Origin: Shinella sp. SUS2
GTDB lineage: Bacteria; Pseudomonadota; Alphaproteobacteria; Rhizobiales; Rhizobiaceae
NCBI RefSeq assembly: GCF_001262505.1
Contig: NZ_KQ410726.1
Span: forward strand, 186,001-250,000
DNA: 64,000 bases
Direction of reading: 5' to 3'
Position 1 is the first letter of the stretch. The number at the start of each line of letters is the position of its first letter. A program made the translations under genes and the position numbers. Of this stretch, positions 16,160 through 25,474 are shown piece after piece. Below the pieces are notes generated by a model. The model was not told the origin of the DNA, did not search any database, and saw nothing but the letters and a program-made list of their open reading frames with translations.

Positions 16160-16222
16160 AGGGTCCCCCTTTGAGGCGATTGCCCGCCTCAACCCCTTGC
16201 AACCATTAAGGTTCCGAACTTT

Positions 16223-17875
16223 TTACCGGTCGCTCACCGCCGCGCGCGGGTTCTTCCACGGCTCCTGGTTGGAGCGGGCGAGCGGTTGCCTGCCAAGGAT
16301 GTGGTCGGCCGCCTTCTCGCCGGTCATGATCGACGGCGCGTTGAGGTTGCCGTAGGTGACATGCGGGAAGATCGAACTGTCCGCGACGCGAAGACCCTCG
16401 ACGCCGATGACGCGCGTTTCCGGATCGACCACCGCCATCGGGTCGCTCGCCGCGCCCATGCGGCAGGTGCCGCAGGGGTGATAGGCGCTCTCCAGATGCT
16501 CGCGCAGGAAGGCGTCGATCTCCGCGTCCGTCTCGACCTTCGCGCCCGGCTGGATTTCCGGCCCGCGGAACTCGTCGAACGCCTGCTGGCCAAAAATTTC
16601 GCGGGTGAGGCGCACGCAGTGGCGGAACTTGATCCAGTCTTCCTCGTGGCTCATGTAGTTGAAGCGGATGACCGGATCGGCCATCGGATCTGACGAGCGC
16701 AGCGTCACGCTGCCCCGCGACTTCGACAGGTTGTAGCCGACATGGGCCTGGAAGCCGTGGCTCTTGGCCGCCGCCTTGCCGTCGTAGGAAATCGCGACGG
16801 GCAGGAAATGGTACTGGATATCCGGCTGCTTCAGGCCCGGCGCGGAGCGCAGGAAGGCGCAGGCCTCGAACTGGTTGGACGCGCCAAGGCCCCCCTTGGA
16901 GAGAAGCCACTGCGCCCCCGCCACCCCCTGCCAGAACCAGGGCAGCCAAGAATAGAGCGAGACCGGCTTGGTCGAGACCTGCTGGAAGTAGAATTCCATA
17001 TGGTCCTGCAGGTTGGCGCCGACGCCCGGCCGGTCGACCTTGACCTCGATCCCCATGTCCTTGAGGTGCTGGCCGGGGCCGATGCCCGACAGCATCAGCA
17101 GTTTTGGCGAATTGAACGAGGAGGCGGAGACGACCACCTCGCGGTTCGCCTTCACGACTTCGATCTTGCCGTTCCGCTCGATCTCGACGCCGACGGCCCT
17201 GCCGTTCTCGATGACGATCTTTCGGGCAAAGCAGCGGACCAGCGAGACGTTCGGCCGCTTCATGGCGGGGCGGAGATACGCATTCGCCGCCGACCAGCGA
17301 CGGCCGTCATGGATCGTCTGCTCCATCAGGCCGAAACCTTCCTGCTTGGAGCCGTTATAGTCCTCCGTCAGCTCGAAGCCCGCCTGGCTGCCGGCCTGGA
17401 TGAAGGCATGGAAGAGCGGGTTCGTCACCGGCCCGCGCCGCACATGCAGCGGCCCGTCGGTGCCGCGCCAGCCGGCCTCGCCGCCGCTGGAGGTCTCCAT
17501 GCGCTTGTAATAGGGCAGCACGTCCGCATAGGCCCAGCCCTGCGCGCCCAGCGCCTCCCAGCGGTTGAAGTCTTCCGCATGGCCGCGCACATAGACAAGG
17601 CCGTTGATCGACGACGAGCCGCCGATCACTTTGCCGCGCGGCGCGGTGATCCGGCGGTTGTTGAGGTGCGGCTCGGGCTCGGAAAGGTAGCCCCAGTTAT
17701 AACGCTTCATGCTCATCGGCCAGGCAAGCGCTGCCGGCATCTGGATGAACGGCCCGATATCCGAGCCGCCATATTCCAGCACCATGACCGTATGCTTGCC
17801 GTCCTCCGAGAGCCGGTAGGCGATCGCCGAGCCGGCGGAGCCGGAGCCGATGATGATATAGTCTGCGTTCTGCAT
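16223..17875 (-). CDS. betA: Choline dehydrogenase
   Basis: A 550-residue GMC flavoprotein that oxidises choline to betaine aldehyde at the inner membrane. The FAD-binding GSGSAG lies at residues 10-15, GMC signature 1 is around [20 protein letters not shown] (about 78-97), and [15 protein letters not shown] is GMC signature 2. His466 in [10 protein letters not shown] is the catalytic His. The length fits BetA. It is the last main gene of betI-betC-betB-betA, separated from betB by a RIME-like repeat, so its expression may be lowered or independent. Confidence 0.96.
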   Translation of the reverse strand: MQNADYIIIGSGSAGSAIAYRLSEDGKHTVMVLEYGGSDIGPFIQMPAALAWPMSMKRYNWGYLSEPEPHLNNRRITAPRGKVIGGSSSINGLVYVRGHAEDFNRWEALGAQGWAYADVLPYYKRMETSSGGEAGWRGTDGPLHVRRGPVTNPLFHAFIQAGSQAGFELTEDYNGSKQEGFGLMEQTIHDGRRWSAANAYLRPAMKRPNVSLVRCFARKIVIENGRAVGVEIERNGKIEVVKANREVVVSASSFNSPKLLMLSGIGPGQHLKDMGIEVKVDRPGVGANLQDHMEFYFQQVSTKPVSLYSWLPWFWQGVAGAQWLLSKGGLGASNQFEACAFLRSAPGLKQPDIQYHFLPVAISYDGKAAAKSHGFQAHVGYNLSKSRGSVTLRSSDPMADPVIRFNYMSHEEDWIKFRHCVRLTREIFGQQAFDEFRGPEIQPGAKVETDAEIDAFLREHLESAYHPCGTCRMGAASDPMAVVDPETRVIGVEGLRVADSSIFPHVTYGNLNAPSIMTGEKAADHILGRQPLARSNQEPWKNPRAAVSDR

Positions 17876-17901
17876 GGTGAACTTCGCTTTCCCCTAAAAT
17901 G

Positions 17902-18035
17902 CCCCTCATCCGGCTGCCGCCACCTTCTCCCCGCAGGCGGGGAGAAGGGATGTGCCGCGCCGTTTTCCGTTCTCTGGACGTGCGTAAGGCACGTTCCCTC
18001 TCCCCGCTTGCGGGGAGAGGGCTAGGGTGAGGGGC
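17902..18035. repeat. RIME-like mosaic repeat (copy 2), inside the bet operon
   Basis: A 134-base element bounded by CCCCTCATCC and GGTGAGGGGC, with palindromes CTTCTCCCCGCAGGCGGGG and CTCTCCCCGCTTGCGGGGAG. It occupies almost the whole betB-betA gap. Confidence 0.8.
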
Positions 18036-18041
18036 AACCCC

Positions 18042-19505
18042 TCAATACGGCGCCTCGACCTTGCCCATCGACACGTACACCGTCTTCAGCTCGGAATAGT
18101 GCTCCAGCGCCGCCAGCGAGTTCTCGCGGCCGAAGCCGGATTGTTTGGAGCCGCCGAAGGGGATTTCCACGGGGGCGAGGTTGTAGGTGTTGATCCAGAG
18201 CGTGCCGGCTTCGAGCTGGTCGACGACGCGGTGGGCGCGGGTGATATCCGTCGTGAAGACGCCGCCGGAGAGACCGAATTCCGTGGCGTTGCCGCGCGCG
18301 ATCACCTCGTCCTCGCTGTCGAAATCGAGCACGCACATGACGGGGCCGAAGATTTCCTCGCGGGCGATGGTCATCTCGTCGGTGACGTCGGCGAAAACGG
18401 TCGGCTGGATATAGGTGCCTTCGCCCGACACGTCGTTCGGAATGCCGCCGCCGGTCAGCAGCGTCGCGCCTTCGGCCTTGCCTTTTTCGATATAGTCCAG
18501 AACCTTGTCGCGCTGGGCTTTCGAGACCATCGGGCCGAGCTGCGTCGCCTCGTCCATGGGGTCGCCGATCAGGATCTTTTCCGTGCGCTCTTTCAAGCGG
18601 GACAGGAACCTGTCCTTGATGCCCTTCTGCACGAAGACGCGGGTGCCGTTCGAGCAGACCTGCCCGGTCGAATAGAAATTGCCGAGCATCGCGCCGCCGA
18701 TGGCGCTTTCGAGGTCGGCATCGTCGAAGACGATGAGCGGCGACTTGCCGCCGAGTTCCATCGTGACGTGCTTGAGGTCGGAGGCCGCCGCGCCCGCCAC
18801 CTTCTTGCCCGTCGGCACGGAGCCAGTCAGCGAGACCTTGGCGACGTCAGGATGGTTGACGAGCAGCGGGCCGGTCGAGCGGTCGCCCTGGATGACGTTG
18901 TAGAGCCCCTTCGGCAGGCCGGCCTCGATGAGGATTTCTGCGATCTTCAGAGCGCCGAGCGGCGTGTTTTCCGAAGGCTTGAAGACCATGGCATTGCCGC
19001 AGACGAGGGCCGGCGCGCCCTTCCAGCAGGCGATCTGCTGCGGATAGTTCCAGGCGCCGATGCCGACGCACACGCCGAGCGGCACGCGCTTGGTGAAGGC
19101 GAAATCCTGGCCGAGCGGGATATAGTCACCGTTGAGGCCGGCGGCCGCGATGCCGCCGAAGAATTCGAAGGCGTCGGCGCCCGAAGTCGGATCGGCGATG
19201 ATCGTCTCCTGGATCGGCTTGCCCGTGTCGAGCGTTTCGAGTTCGGAAAGCGCGCGGTTGCGTTCGCGCATGATCTCGGCGGCCCGCTTCAGGATGCGGC
19301 CGCGCGCGGTCGGGCTCATCGCAGCCCATTCCTTCTGCGCGCGCTTGGCGGACGCGATCGCCTTTTCGACGATGGCCGGCGTTGCGGCGTGGAGGCGGGC
19401 GATCACCTCGCCGGTGGCGGGGTAGATGCTGTCGAAGGGCGTGCCGGCGGTGTCTTCCACATAGTCGCCGTCGATGAAGTGCGAGGCTTTCGGTTGGGCT
19501 TTCAT
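18042..19505 (-). CDS. betB: Betaine-aldehyde dehydrogenase
   Basis: A 487-residue NAD-dependent aldehyde dehydrogenase that makes glycine betaine. The general base Glu250 is in [10 protein letters not shown] and the nucleophile Cys284 in [23 protein letters not shown] (about 151-162) is typical of BetB. The ATG 19505 follows the betC stop by one base and has GGGGAGAA inside the end of betC as its ribosome-binding site. It is the third gene of the operon and acts after BetA. Confidence 0.96.
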   Translation of the reverse strand: MKAQPKASHFIDGDYVEDTAGTPFDSIYPATGEVIARLHAATPAIVEKAIASAKRAQKEWAAMSPTARGRILKRAAEIMRERNRALSELETLDTGKPIQETIIADPTSGADAFEFFGGIAAAGLNGDYIPLGQDFAFTKRVPLGVCVGIGAWNYPQQIACWKGAPALVCGNAMVFKPSENTPLGALKIAEILIEAGLPKGLYNVIQGDRSTGPLLVNHPDVAKVSLTGSVPTGKKVAGAAASDLKHVTMELGGKSPLIVFDDADLESAIGGAMLGNFYSTGQVCSNGTRVFVQKGIKDRFLSRLKERTEKILIGDPMDEATQLGPMVSKAQRDKVLDYIEKGKAEGATLLTGGGIPNDVSGEGTYIQPTVFADVTDEMTIAREEIFGPVMCVLDFDSEDEVIARGNATEFGLSGGVFTTDITRAHRVVDQLEAGTLWINTYNLAPVEIPFGGSKQSGFGRENSLAALEHYSELKTVYVSMGKVEAPY

Positions 19506-19506
19506 C

Positions 19507-21036
19507 TCATTCTCCCCGCGGGTAGCGTTTGGATTCCTCGAGATTGTCGAGGTTCATGTGGTTGCGCATGTAACGTTCGGATGCCTTCTGCAGCGGCTGG
19601 TGGTCCCAGGGATAATAGGCCCCGTTCCTCAGCGCTTCGTAGACCACCCAGCGCCGCGCCTGGCTTTCGCGCACGCTCGCGTCGAAGGCCTCCATGTCCC
19701 AGCGCGCTTCGCGCATCTGCCTAAAGGCGGCGAGCGTCGCCTTGATGACGGGATCGTCGGACGTCGCAAGGTTCGTCAGCTCCAGCGGATCGGTATCGAG
19801 ATCGTAAAGCTGCTCCGGATCGAGTTCGCAGTGGATGTATTTCCACTTGCCCTCGCGGATGCCGACGACGGGTGCATAGGAGGCCTCGGCCGCATATTCC
19901 ATCAGCACGGGCGTGGTCCGCTCGGCGCCGTTGATGACCGGCAAGAGGCTCTCGCCGTCCGTCCAGGGCATGACCTCTTCCATGGAAATGCCGGCGAGGT
20001 CGCAGAGCGTCGGCGTGACATCGAGGTTCGACGTCGGCGCAAGGTGCAGGCCGGGCGCAACACCCGGGCCTGCAATCATCAGCGGCACGCGGGCCGAACC
20101 CTCGAAAAAGTTCATCTTGAACCACAGGCCGCGCTCGCCGAGCATGTCGCCGTGATCCGAGCAGAAGAGGATCAGCGTTTTTTCCAGCATGCGCGTGCGC
20201 GTCAGCGTATCGACGAGTTCGCCGACCTTTTCGTCGAGATAGGAGATGTTGGCGAAATAGGCCTGGCGCGAGCGGCGCACGTCCTCGCCGCTGATGGCGA
20301 ATTTGGCATAGTCGCAGGAATGCAGGATGCGGGCGGAATGCGGGTCCTGGCTCTCGAGCATGCCGACCTCGGGCAGAAGGTGCGCGCAGTCCTCGTAGAG
20401 ATCCCAGAATTTTCTCCGCGCCACGTAAGGGTCGTGCGGATGGGTGAAGGAGACGGTGAGGCACCAGGGGCGGCGCGCGTCGTCGTCGTTTTCGCGGGAG
20501 AGATGATAGAGCTTCTGGTTGGCGAGGAAGGCGACCTCGTCGTCATACTCCATCTGGTTCGTGATCTCGGCAACACCGGCGCCCGTCACCGACCCCATAT
20601 TGTGATACCACCAGTCGATGCGTTCGCCCGGCTTGCGGTAATCCGGCGTCCAGCCGAAATCGGCGGGGTAGATGTCCGTCGTCAGCCGCTCCTCGAAGCC
20701 GTGCAGCTGGTCCGGCCCGACGAAGTGCATTTTTCCCGACAGCGCCGTGTAGTAGCCGGCGCGGCGCAGGTGATGGGCGAAGGTCGGGATCGAGGAGATG
20801 TATTCGGCGGCGTTGTCATAGACCTGCGTGCGGCTCGGAAGCTGGCCGGCCATGAAGGAGGCGCGGGCCGGCGCGCAGAGCGGGGAAGAGGTGTAGTTGT
20901 TGCGGAACCGCGCCGAGCGCGCCGCGAGCGCCTTCATGTGCGGCGCATGCAGGAAATCCGCCGGCCCGTCCGGGAAGAACTTTCCGTTGAGCTGATCGAC
21001 CATGATGATCAGGATGTTCGGCTTGCTGGCGGTCAC
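19507..21036 (-). CDS. betC: Choline-sulfatase
   Basis: A 509-residue type I sulfatase that hydrolyses choline-O-sulfate to choline and sulfate. CAPARAS (54-60) is the C-x-P-x-R motif whose Cys54 must become formylglycine. [12 protein letters not shown] (7-18) supplies metal-binding Asp14, and [13 protein letters not shown] supplies the second metal pair. The C-terminal GEs after SKRYPRG are a normal end. It feeds choline to BetA and sulfate to the cell, and its presence makes this a Sinorhizobium-type betICBA operon. No signal peptide, so it is cytoplasmic. No formylglycine-generating enzyme is encoded nearby. Confidence 0.96.
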   Translation of the reverse strand: MTASKPNILIIMVDQLNGKFFPDGPADFLHAPHMKALAARSARFRNNYTSSPLCAPARASFMAGQLPSRTQVYDNAAEYISSIPTFAHHLRRAGYYTALSGKMHFVGPDQLHGFEERLTTDIYPADFGWTPDYRKPGERIDWWYHNMGSVTGAGVAEITNQMEYDDEVAFLANQKLYHLSRENDDDARRPWCLTVSFTHPHDPYVARRKFWDLYEDCAHLLPEVGMLESQDPHSARILHSCDYAKFAISGEDVRRSRQAYFANISYLDEKVGELVDTLTRTRMLEKTLILFCSDHGDMLGERGLWFKMNFFEGSARVPLMIAGPGVAPGLHLAPTSNLDVTPTLCDLAGISMEEVMPWTDGESLLPVINGAERTTPVLMEYAAEASYAPVVGIREGKWKYIHCELDPEQLYDLDTDPLELTNLATSDDPVIKATLAAFRQMREARWDMEAFDASVRESQARRWVVYEALRNGAYYPWDHQPLQKASERYMRNHMNLDNLEESKRYPRGE

Positions 21037-21074
21037 GGGCGGATCCTTGAAGGGGAAGCGAGGTTTTGACAGTT

Positions 21075-21728
21075 CTATCGCTGCGCGGCGACGGAAGGCC
21101 GCCGCCCTGCGGCGGGCGGGGGCGATCCTGCGACAACCCCGGCCGCACCTGATGCCGCCAGCTGCGCCTGGACATAACTCTCCGTCAGCGCGATCGAGGA
21201 TTCGATGCTGACCGGCGCGGATCTCAGGCCCTGCCGCAGGTAGAGCCCGTCGATCATTGCTGCCGCCCCGTCGGCGATCTCCCCCGCGGTCCCGGCCGGG
21301 CAGAGTTGCTTGAGGCTCGACAGGAGATTGGAGTTCAGCCGCCGTGCATAGACGACGAGGAGACGGCGCACCGCTTCCGAACGCTGGGCCTCGGTATAGA
21401 AGGCAAGCCAGGCGGCGACCGTTTCCGGCGCAAACTGGTGCGCCTGGAAGTTCACGCGGATGATCGCCGAGAGCCGTTCCCGTGGCGTTTCCGCCGCCCC
21501 GAGCGCCGCCACCGCATCGGCGCGCAGCTGGCGCAGCAGGCTGCGGATCGTCTCGATGACGAGCTGTTCCTTCGAGCCGAAATAGTGATGGGCAAGGGCG
21601 GGGGACACGCCGGCATGGCGGGCGATTTCCGACATGGTGACAGCCAGCGAGCCATGATCGCCGACCGCCCTCAGCGTCGCGTCCACCAGCGCCTTGCGGC
21701 GCACCGGCTCCATTCCAACTTTCGGCAT
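21075..21728 (-). CDS. betI: TetR-family choline-responsive repressor
   Basis: A 217-residue TetR-type regulator. The helix-turn-helix is in VTMSEIARHAGVSPALAHHY (about 31-50), the BetI form of the motif. The remainder is an all-helical ligand domain. The start MPKVGMEPVRR at 21728 matches BetI proteins and has CAGGAAAA upstream. BetI represses bet genes until choline binds. A perfect 14-base palindrome 35 bases upstream is the likely operator, so it should regulate its own operon. It is the first gene, 38 bases before betC. Confidence 0.93.
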   Translation of the reverse strand: MPKVGMEPVRRKALVDATLRAVGDHGSLAVTMSEIARHAGVSPALAHHYFGSKEQLVIETIRSLLRQLRADAVAALGAAETPRERLSAIIRVNFQAHQFAPETVAAWLAFYTEAQRSEAVRRLLVVYARRLNSNLLSSLKQLCPAGTAGEIADGAAAMIDGLYLRQGLRSAPVSIESSIALTESYVQAQLAASGAAGVVAGSPPPAAGRRPSVAAQR

Positions 21729-21762
21729 GGCGTTTTCCTGATTTTCTGCAAGGGTATTTTTA

Positions 21763-21776
21763 ATTGATCGATCAAT
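21763..21776. promoter_or_regulatory. Probable BetI operator
   Basis: ATTGATCGATCAAT is a perfect palindrome in an AT-rich patch 35 bases upstream of the betI start. The half-site TTGA resembles known BetI boxes built on TTGAnnnnTCAA. Confidence 0.65.
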
Positions 21777-21879
21777 CAATAAAAATCTTTGCGCTTCACG
21801 CTGCGTCAATTCGCTGTCGCGAAGAGGGAGCGTTCCGTGTTAGCCTGCCTTTGTTTTCATTCTTCTTTCGAGGTGCAAC

Positions 21880-22428
21880 ATGGTCCTCTCTCCCGGAATG
21901 AACCCCCTCTCGGACGTGCGCGCAAAATGGGGCTGGTTCGTCGCGCTCGGCGTCGTCCTGCTCGTCTTCGGCGGCATCGCCGCGGCCAATCTCTTCTGGG
22001 CGACGGTCGCCTCGGTCTATTATGTCGGCATGCTGATGATCGTCGGCGGCGCGGTGCATCTCGCCCATGCCTTCCAGGTCAAGGCCTGGCGGGAGACGAT
22101 CGCCTGGGCGCTGAGTGCGCTGCTCTATCTTGCCGCCGGCGTGCTCGCCTTCGTCAATCCGGTGCTGACCTCGGCCGTGCTGACCCTGCTGATGGCGGCC
22201 GCGCTCCTTGTCGCGGGGCTGTTCCGCATCTTCGCGGCCCTGCGGGTCCGGCCGGAAAAGGGCTGGGGCTGGCTGCTTGCCGGCGGCATCGTCACGGCGC
22301 TCGCAGGCCTCGTCTTCCTCATCGGCTGGCCGGTCAACAGCCTCTGGCTGCTCGGCCTGTTCCTCGCCTTCGACCTTGCCATGCAGGGCTGGGCGCTGAT
22401 CGCCTTCGGCCTGGCGCTGCGGAAGTAG
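21880..22428 (+). CDS. HdeD family membrane protein (DUF308)
   Basis: A 182-residue protein with six hydrophobic helices, three per DUF308 repeat. WGWFVALGVVLLVFGGIAAA (about 17-36) and GWGWLLAGGIVTALAGLVFL (about 127-146) are the two repeat starts. E. coli HdeD acts in acid resistance at high cell density; the function of rhizobial members is not established. GAGG precedes the ATG. It diverges from betI across 151 bases and is ended by a long hairpin. Confidence 0.85.
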   Translation: MVLSPGMNPLSDVRAKWGWFVALGVVLLVFGGIAAANLFWATVASVYYVGMLMIVGGAVHLAHAFQVKAWRETIAWALSALLYLAAGVLAFVNPVLTSAVLTLLMAAALLVAGLFRIFAALRVRPEKGWGWLLAGGIVTALAGLVFLIGWPVNSLWLLGLFLAFDLAMQGWALIAFGLALRK

Positions 22429-22439
22429 CCACCCGTTCA

Positions 22440-22468
22440 GCCGCCCCGCCGGGTGCCGGTGGGGTGGC
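22440..22468 (+). terminator. Long hairpin ending the hdeD-like transcript
   Basis: GCCGCCCCGCCGG (22440-22452) and CCGGTGGGGTGGC (22456-22468) give a 13-pair stem counting G-U pairs, with loop GTG. It ends three bases before the next promoter. Confidence 0.7.
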
Positions 22469-22470
22469 GT

Positions 22471-22499
22471 TTGACAGGCGGGACGGCAAGGCCTAGAAA
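22471..22499 (+). promoter_or_regulatory. Sigma-70 promoter of the crcB unit
   Basis: TTGACA (22471-22476) and TAGAAA (22494-22499) are 17 bases apart. The predicted transcription start near 22506 falls exactly at the 5' edge of the riboswitch. Confidence 0.75.
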
Positions 22500-22505
22500 A
22501 ATCGC

Positions 22506-22565
22506 GTGGGATGGGGATGGAGCTCCCCGACAACCGCCGTTTGACCGGCTGATAGCTCCTGCCAA
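22506..22565 (+). ncRNA. Fluoride riboswitch (crcB motif)
   Basis: The conserved elements of the crcB-motif aptamer appear in order: GGGGATGGAGCTCCCC (22513-22528, stem P1 with the GAUGG loop), AACCGCC (22532-22538), and GCTGATAGCTCCTGCC near the 3' side (22548-22563). The aptamer binds fluoride with Mg. It is followed 45 bases later by an intrinsic terminator and then by crcB, so fluoride should allow read-through. Identification is from motif order and from the gene it controls. Confidence 0.9.
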
Positions 22566-22608
22566 GACCGGCCAGCGATGGCCGTCGGCGGCGGGAGCAT
22601 GTTCTGCG

Positions 22609-22629
22609 ACCGCCCGAGGGCGGTTTTTT
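22609..22629 (+). terminator. Attenuator terminator of the fluoride riboswitch
   Basis: ACCGCC and GGCGGT pair around CGAG and are followed by a run of Ts to 22629. It lies between the aptamer and the crcB start, as in transcription-control riboswitches. Confidence 0.88.
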
Positions 22630-22671
22630 GTTGTCCGGATGTCGCATCAACGGACTGTGAGGGCAACGCAC

Positions 22672-23061
22672 ATGAGCTATCTGATCGTCTTTCTCGGCGC
22701 GGGCATCGGCGGGGCCGGGCGCCATGGGGTGAATGTGCTGGCCGCCCGGCTGTTCGGCACGGCCTTTCCCGCCGGCACGCTCGCCATCAACGTGCTCGGT
22801 TGCCTTCTGATGGGGCTTATCGCCGGTGTCTTCGCCTTCCGCGGTCACCTGCCGCAGGAGATGCGGCTGTTCCTGACGACGGGTATCCTCGGCGGCTTCA
22901 CCACCTTTTCCGCCTTCTCGCTCGATGCGGCGCTGCTCTGGGAGCGCGGCGAAGCGGGGTTGGCGGCGCTTTATGTCGGCGCATCAGTAATTTTTTCGCT
23001 GCTCGCCGTGGCGGCGGGACTTGCAGTTTCACGTCTTATGCTCGCAGGAGGTGCAATGTGA
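22672..23061 (+). CDS. crcB: Fluoride exporter CrcB/Fluc
   Basis: A 129-residue dual-topology fluoride channel with four helices. The N-terminal GAGIGGAGRHGVN (about 8-20) and AINVLGCLLMGL (about 39-50, central Asn) and the TM3 break TTFSAFSLDA (about 82-91) are the Fluc signatures; Phe residues of the pore are present. It expels fluoride, relieving enolase and pyrophosphatase inhibition. GAGGG precedes the ATG. It is controlled by the upstream fluoride riboswitch. Its stop codon overlaps the GTG start of the next gene (ATGTGA). Confidence 0.95.
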   Translation: MSYLIVFLGAGIGGAGRHGVNVLAARLFGTAFPAGTLAINVLGCLLMGLIAGVFAFRGHLPQEMRLFLTTGILGGFTTFSAFSLDAALLWERGEAGLAALYVGASVIFSLLAVAAGLAVSRLMLAGGAM

Positions 23062-23495
23062 AGGCGTTCCTGACGTCCTGGCAGCTCTGGGCGCTCGGCT
23101 CGGCGGTCTTTGCCGCGCTGACGGCAGTCTTCGCCAAGATCGGCATCTCCGAGGTCAATTCCGACTTCGCGACCTTCGTGCGCACCGTCGTCATCCTCCT
23201 GGCGCTCGCCCTCATGCTGACGCTGGCCGGGAACTGGCAGGCGCCGGGCTCGCTGCCGGCAAGGAGCTGGATTTTCCTCATTCTCTCGGGCCTTGCGACC
23301 GGAGCCTCCTGGCTTTGTTACTTCCGCGCGCTGCAGATCGGCAAGGCCGCCCAGGTCGCGCCGGTCGACAAGCTTTCCGTCGTTCTGGTCGCCATCTTCG
23401 CCGTTCTGTTCCTCGGCGAACAGCTTTCCACGGCCCATTGGATCGCCGTCCTGATGATCGGCGGCGGCGCCTTGCTGCTGGCTCTGCCTATATGA
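23058..23495 (+). CDS. Half-size EamA (DMT) transporter, coupled to crcB
   Basis: A 145-residue protein with five hydrophobic helices, i.e. one EamA repeat rather than the usual two. It starts at GTG 23058 with a perfect AGGAGG upstream and overlaps the crcB end by four bases, so translation is coupled. Motifs: ALTAVFAKIGISEVNSDFAT near the start and VAPVDKLSVVLVAIFAVLFLGE at about 107-128, the conserved EamA closing helix. Single-repeat DMTs act as dimers. Substrate unknown. Co-regulation by fluoride is implied by position. Confidence 0.85.
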   Translation: MKAFLTSWQLWALGSAVFAALTAVFAKIGISEVNSDFATFVRTVVILLALALMLTLAGNWQAPGSLPARSWIFLILSGLATGASWLCYFRALQIGKAAQVAPVDKLSVVLVAIFAVLFLGEQLSTAHWIAVLMIGGGALLLALPI

Positions 23496-23617
23496 GGGAA
23501 TTCTTTTTCAACTCCTTGTAGTTATTGAGATTTCACCGAACTGTCACAGTACGGAAACGATTTTTTCAGGTCTCAGTGGAGAAACTTCGCGGCAACGTCC
23601 ACGTCTCGGAGCCGCGC

Positions 23618-25435
23618 ATGTCCGCCGCCGAACTGCTTGCCCTTCGCCGCTTCGGGGATGGCGAGATCGTCACGCTCGCCAAGCTGGTCATCGAAACGGC
23701 CTTCCAGCCGATCGTCGAGGCTGCGACAGGGGCGGTCTTCGGCTACGAATCGCTGATGCGCGGCTTCGATCGCCTCGGCTTCCGCTCGCCGCTCGACCTG
23801 ATCGACCGGGCGCACGAGGCGGGACAACTCCTGGCGCTGGAGCACATGGTCAACAGCCGCGCCATCGCTGCCTTCGCCGCGCTGCCGGACTTCCGCTCGC
23901 GTACACTCTTCGTCAATCTCGATTCCCGTCTGGTGCCTGACGGCGCCGATCTCGTCGACCGGCTCTCCGGGCATCTCGCTCGCGCCGGCATTCCGGCTTC
24001 CTCGATCTGCTTCGAGATCTCCGAGCGCTTCGATAACGACACGCTGCCGGAATTCGCCGTGCTCGTCCGCAAGCTGCGCCTTGCCGGTTTCAAGCTTGCC
24101 ATCGACGATTTCGGCGTCGGCCACAACGGCCTGAAGCTGCTCTGCGACCACCCGGTCGATTACCTGAAGATCGACCGTCATTTCATCTCCGGCATGGAGA
24201 GCGACGCGCGCCGGCGCCATCTCGTGCGCAACACCGTCAATGCCGCCCACGTGCTCGGCATCCGCGTCATCGCCGAGGGGGTGGAGAGCGAGGCGGAGTT
24301 CATCGCCTGCCGCGATGCCGGCTGCGATCTCGTGCAGGGCTGGTTCGTGTCGCGTCCGGTCACGGATTTTTCGGCGCTGAGCCCGGTCTACGCGCAGGTC
24401 GCGCGGGCCGGCGGGCGGCGCCGCTCCTCCCGCACGCTCGACAGCATCCTCATTCGCCGCGAGATCGAGCAGGTCGCGGTGCTGCGCGAGAACGAGAGCC
24501 TGGAATCGGTCTTCGAATTCTTCCGGCGCGATCCGAAACGCACCTTCTTCCCGGTGCTCAACGCCAATGACGAGCCGCGCGGCATCCTGCACGAATACCA
24601 CGTCAAGGAGCTCTCCTATCACCCCTTCGGCCGCGATCTCCTGAAGAACAAGCTCTACCAGAAGAGCCTGTCGCATTTCGTCACCATGGCGCCGATCGCC
24701 GATCTCGACACGCCCGCCGAACAGCTGCTCGACGTCTTCACCGGCATGGGCGGCAACGAATGCGTGATCCTGACGGAGAACCTGCGGTATGCCGGCATCC
24801 TCTCGGCCTCCTCGCTCCTGAAGATCATCAACGAGAAGCGCCTGAAGACGGCGGAGGACCAGAACCCGCTGACCGGCCTTCCCGGCAACCGCTCGATCCG
24901 CGACTACCTGCAGGACAAGGCGCTCGACGGCGATCAGACCCGATGCCTGTGTTACTTCGATTTCGACAATTTCAAGCCGTTCAACGATCACTACGGCTTC
25001 CACAAGGGGGACCTTGCGCTCTCGCTCTTCGCCTCGCTGATGCGCCGCGATTTCGTCGGCGAGGACGTCTTCATCGGCCATGTCGGGGGGGACGATTTCT
25101 TCGCGGGCGTTTCCGGGCGTTCCGTCGAGGCGGTGCGGGAGGTATTGGAGCGGCTGCTGGCCGATTTCACCCGCGAGGTGCGCTCGCTCTATTCGCCGGA
25201 GGATCGGCTGGCCGGAGAAATTCGCGGCCGCGACCGTGCCGGCCAGGAGACGACCTTTCCGCTGATGCGCTGCTCGGCCGTCGTTCTCGTGTTGCCGGAG
25301 GGGGAGGTGATCGGCGAGGCGGGGCTGATCAGCAGCCGCATCGCCGGCCTGAAGGCGGATGCCAAGGGCAGCGACGGGGGGCTCGTGCTGTCCTCGGCAT
25401 CCGCGAACGCAGGGCAGGGGGCCGCCCTCCGTTGA
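23618..25435 (+). CDS. EAL-CBS-GGDEF cyclic-di-GMP protein
   Basis: A 605-residue cytoplasmic protein. The EAL domain (about 25-270) has ESLMRG in place of EALxR, then NLDSR, FEISER, DDFGVGHNGL, LKIDRHF and IAEGVES, so most metal ligands are kept. A CBS pair (about 285-415) follows. The GGDEF domain (about 420-600) starts with NPLTGLPGN and has GGDDF (490-494) instead of GG(D/E)EF. Such hybrids may degrade or sense c-di-GMP; which half is active is not clear. I start at ATG 23618, with GGAG upstream; earlier in-frame starts up to 23525 are possible. No transmembrane helix. Confidence 0.85.
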   Translation: MSAAELLALRRFGDGEIVTLAKLVIETAFQPIVEAATGAVFGYESLMRGFDRLGFRSPLDLIDRAHEAGQLLALEHMVNSRAIAAFAALPDFRSRTLFVNLDSRLVPDGADLVDRLSGHLARAGIPASSICFEISERFDNDTLPEFAVLVRKLRLAGFKLAIDDFGVGHNGLKLLCDHPVDYLKIDRHFISGMESDARRRHLVRNTVNAAHVLGIRVIAEGVESEAEFIACRDAGCDLVQGWFVSRPVTDFSALSPVYAQVARAGGRRRSSRTLDSILIRREIEQVAVLRENESLESVFEFFRRDPKRTFFPVLNANDEPRGILHEYHVKELSYHPFGRDLLKNKLYQKSLSHFVTMAPIADLDTPAEQLLDVFTGMGGNECVILTENLRYAGILSASSLLKIINEKRLKTAEDQNPLTGLPGNRSIRDYLQDKALDGDQTRCLCYFDFDNFKPFNDHYGFHKGDLALSLFASLMRRDFVGEDVFIGHVGGDDFFAGVSGRSVEAVREVLERLLADFTREVRSLYSPEDRLAGEIRGRDRAGQETTFPLMRCSAVVLVLPEGEVIGEAGLISSRIAGLKADAKGSDGGLVLSSASANAGQGAALR

Positions 25436-25442
25436 TACAGGA

Positions 25443-25466
25443 GGGCAGGCCCCTTCGAGCCTGCCC
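25443..25466. terminator. Hairpin between convergent genes
   Basis: GGGCAGGC (25443-25450) and GCCTGCCC (25459-25466) form a perfect stem between the stop codons of two convergent genes. It has no U run. Confidence 0.55.
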
Positions 25467-25474
25467 CTGCCACG

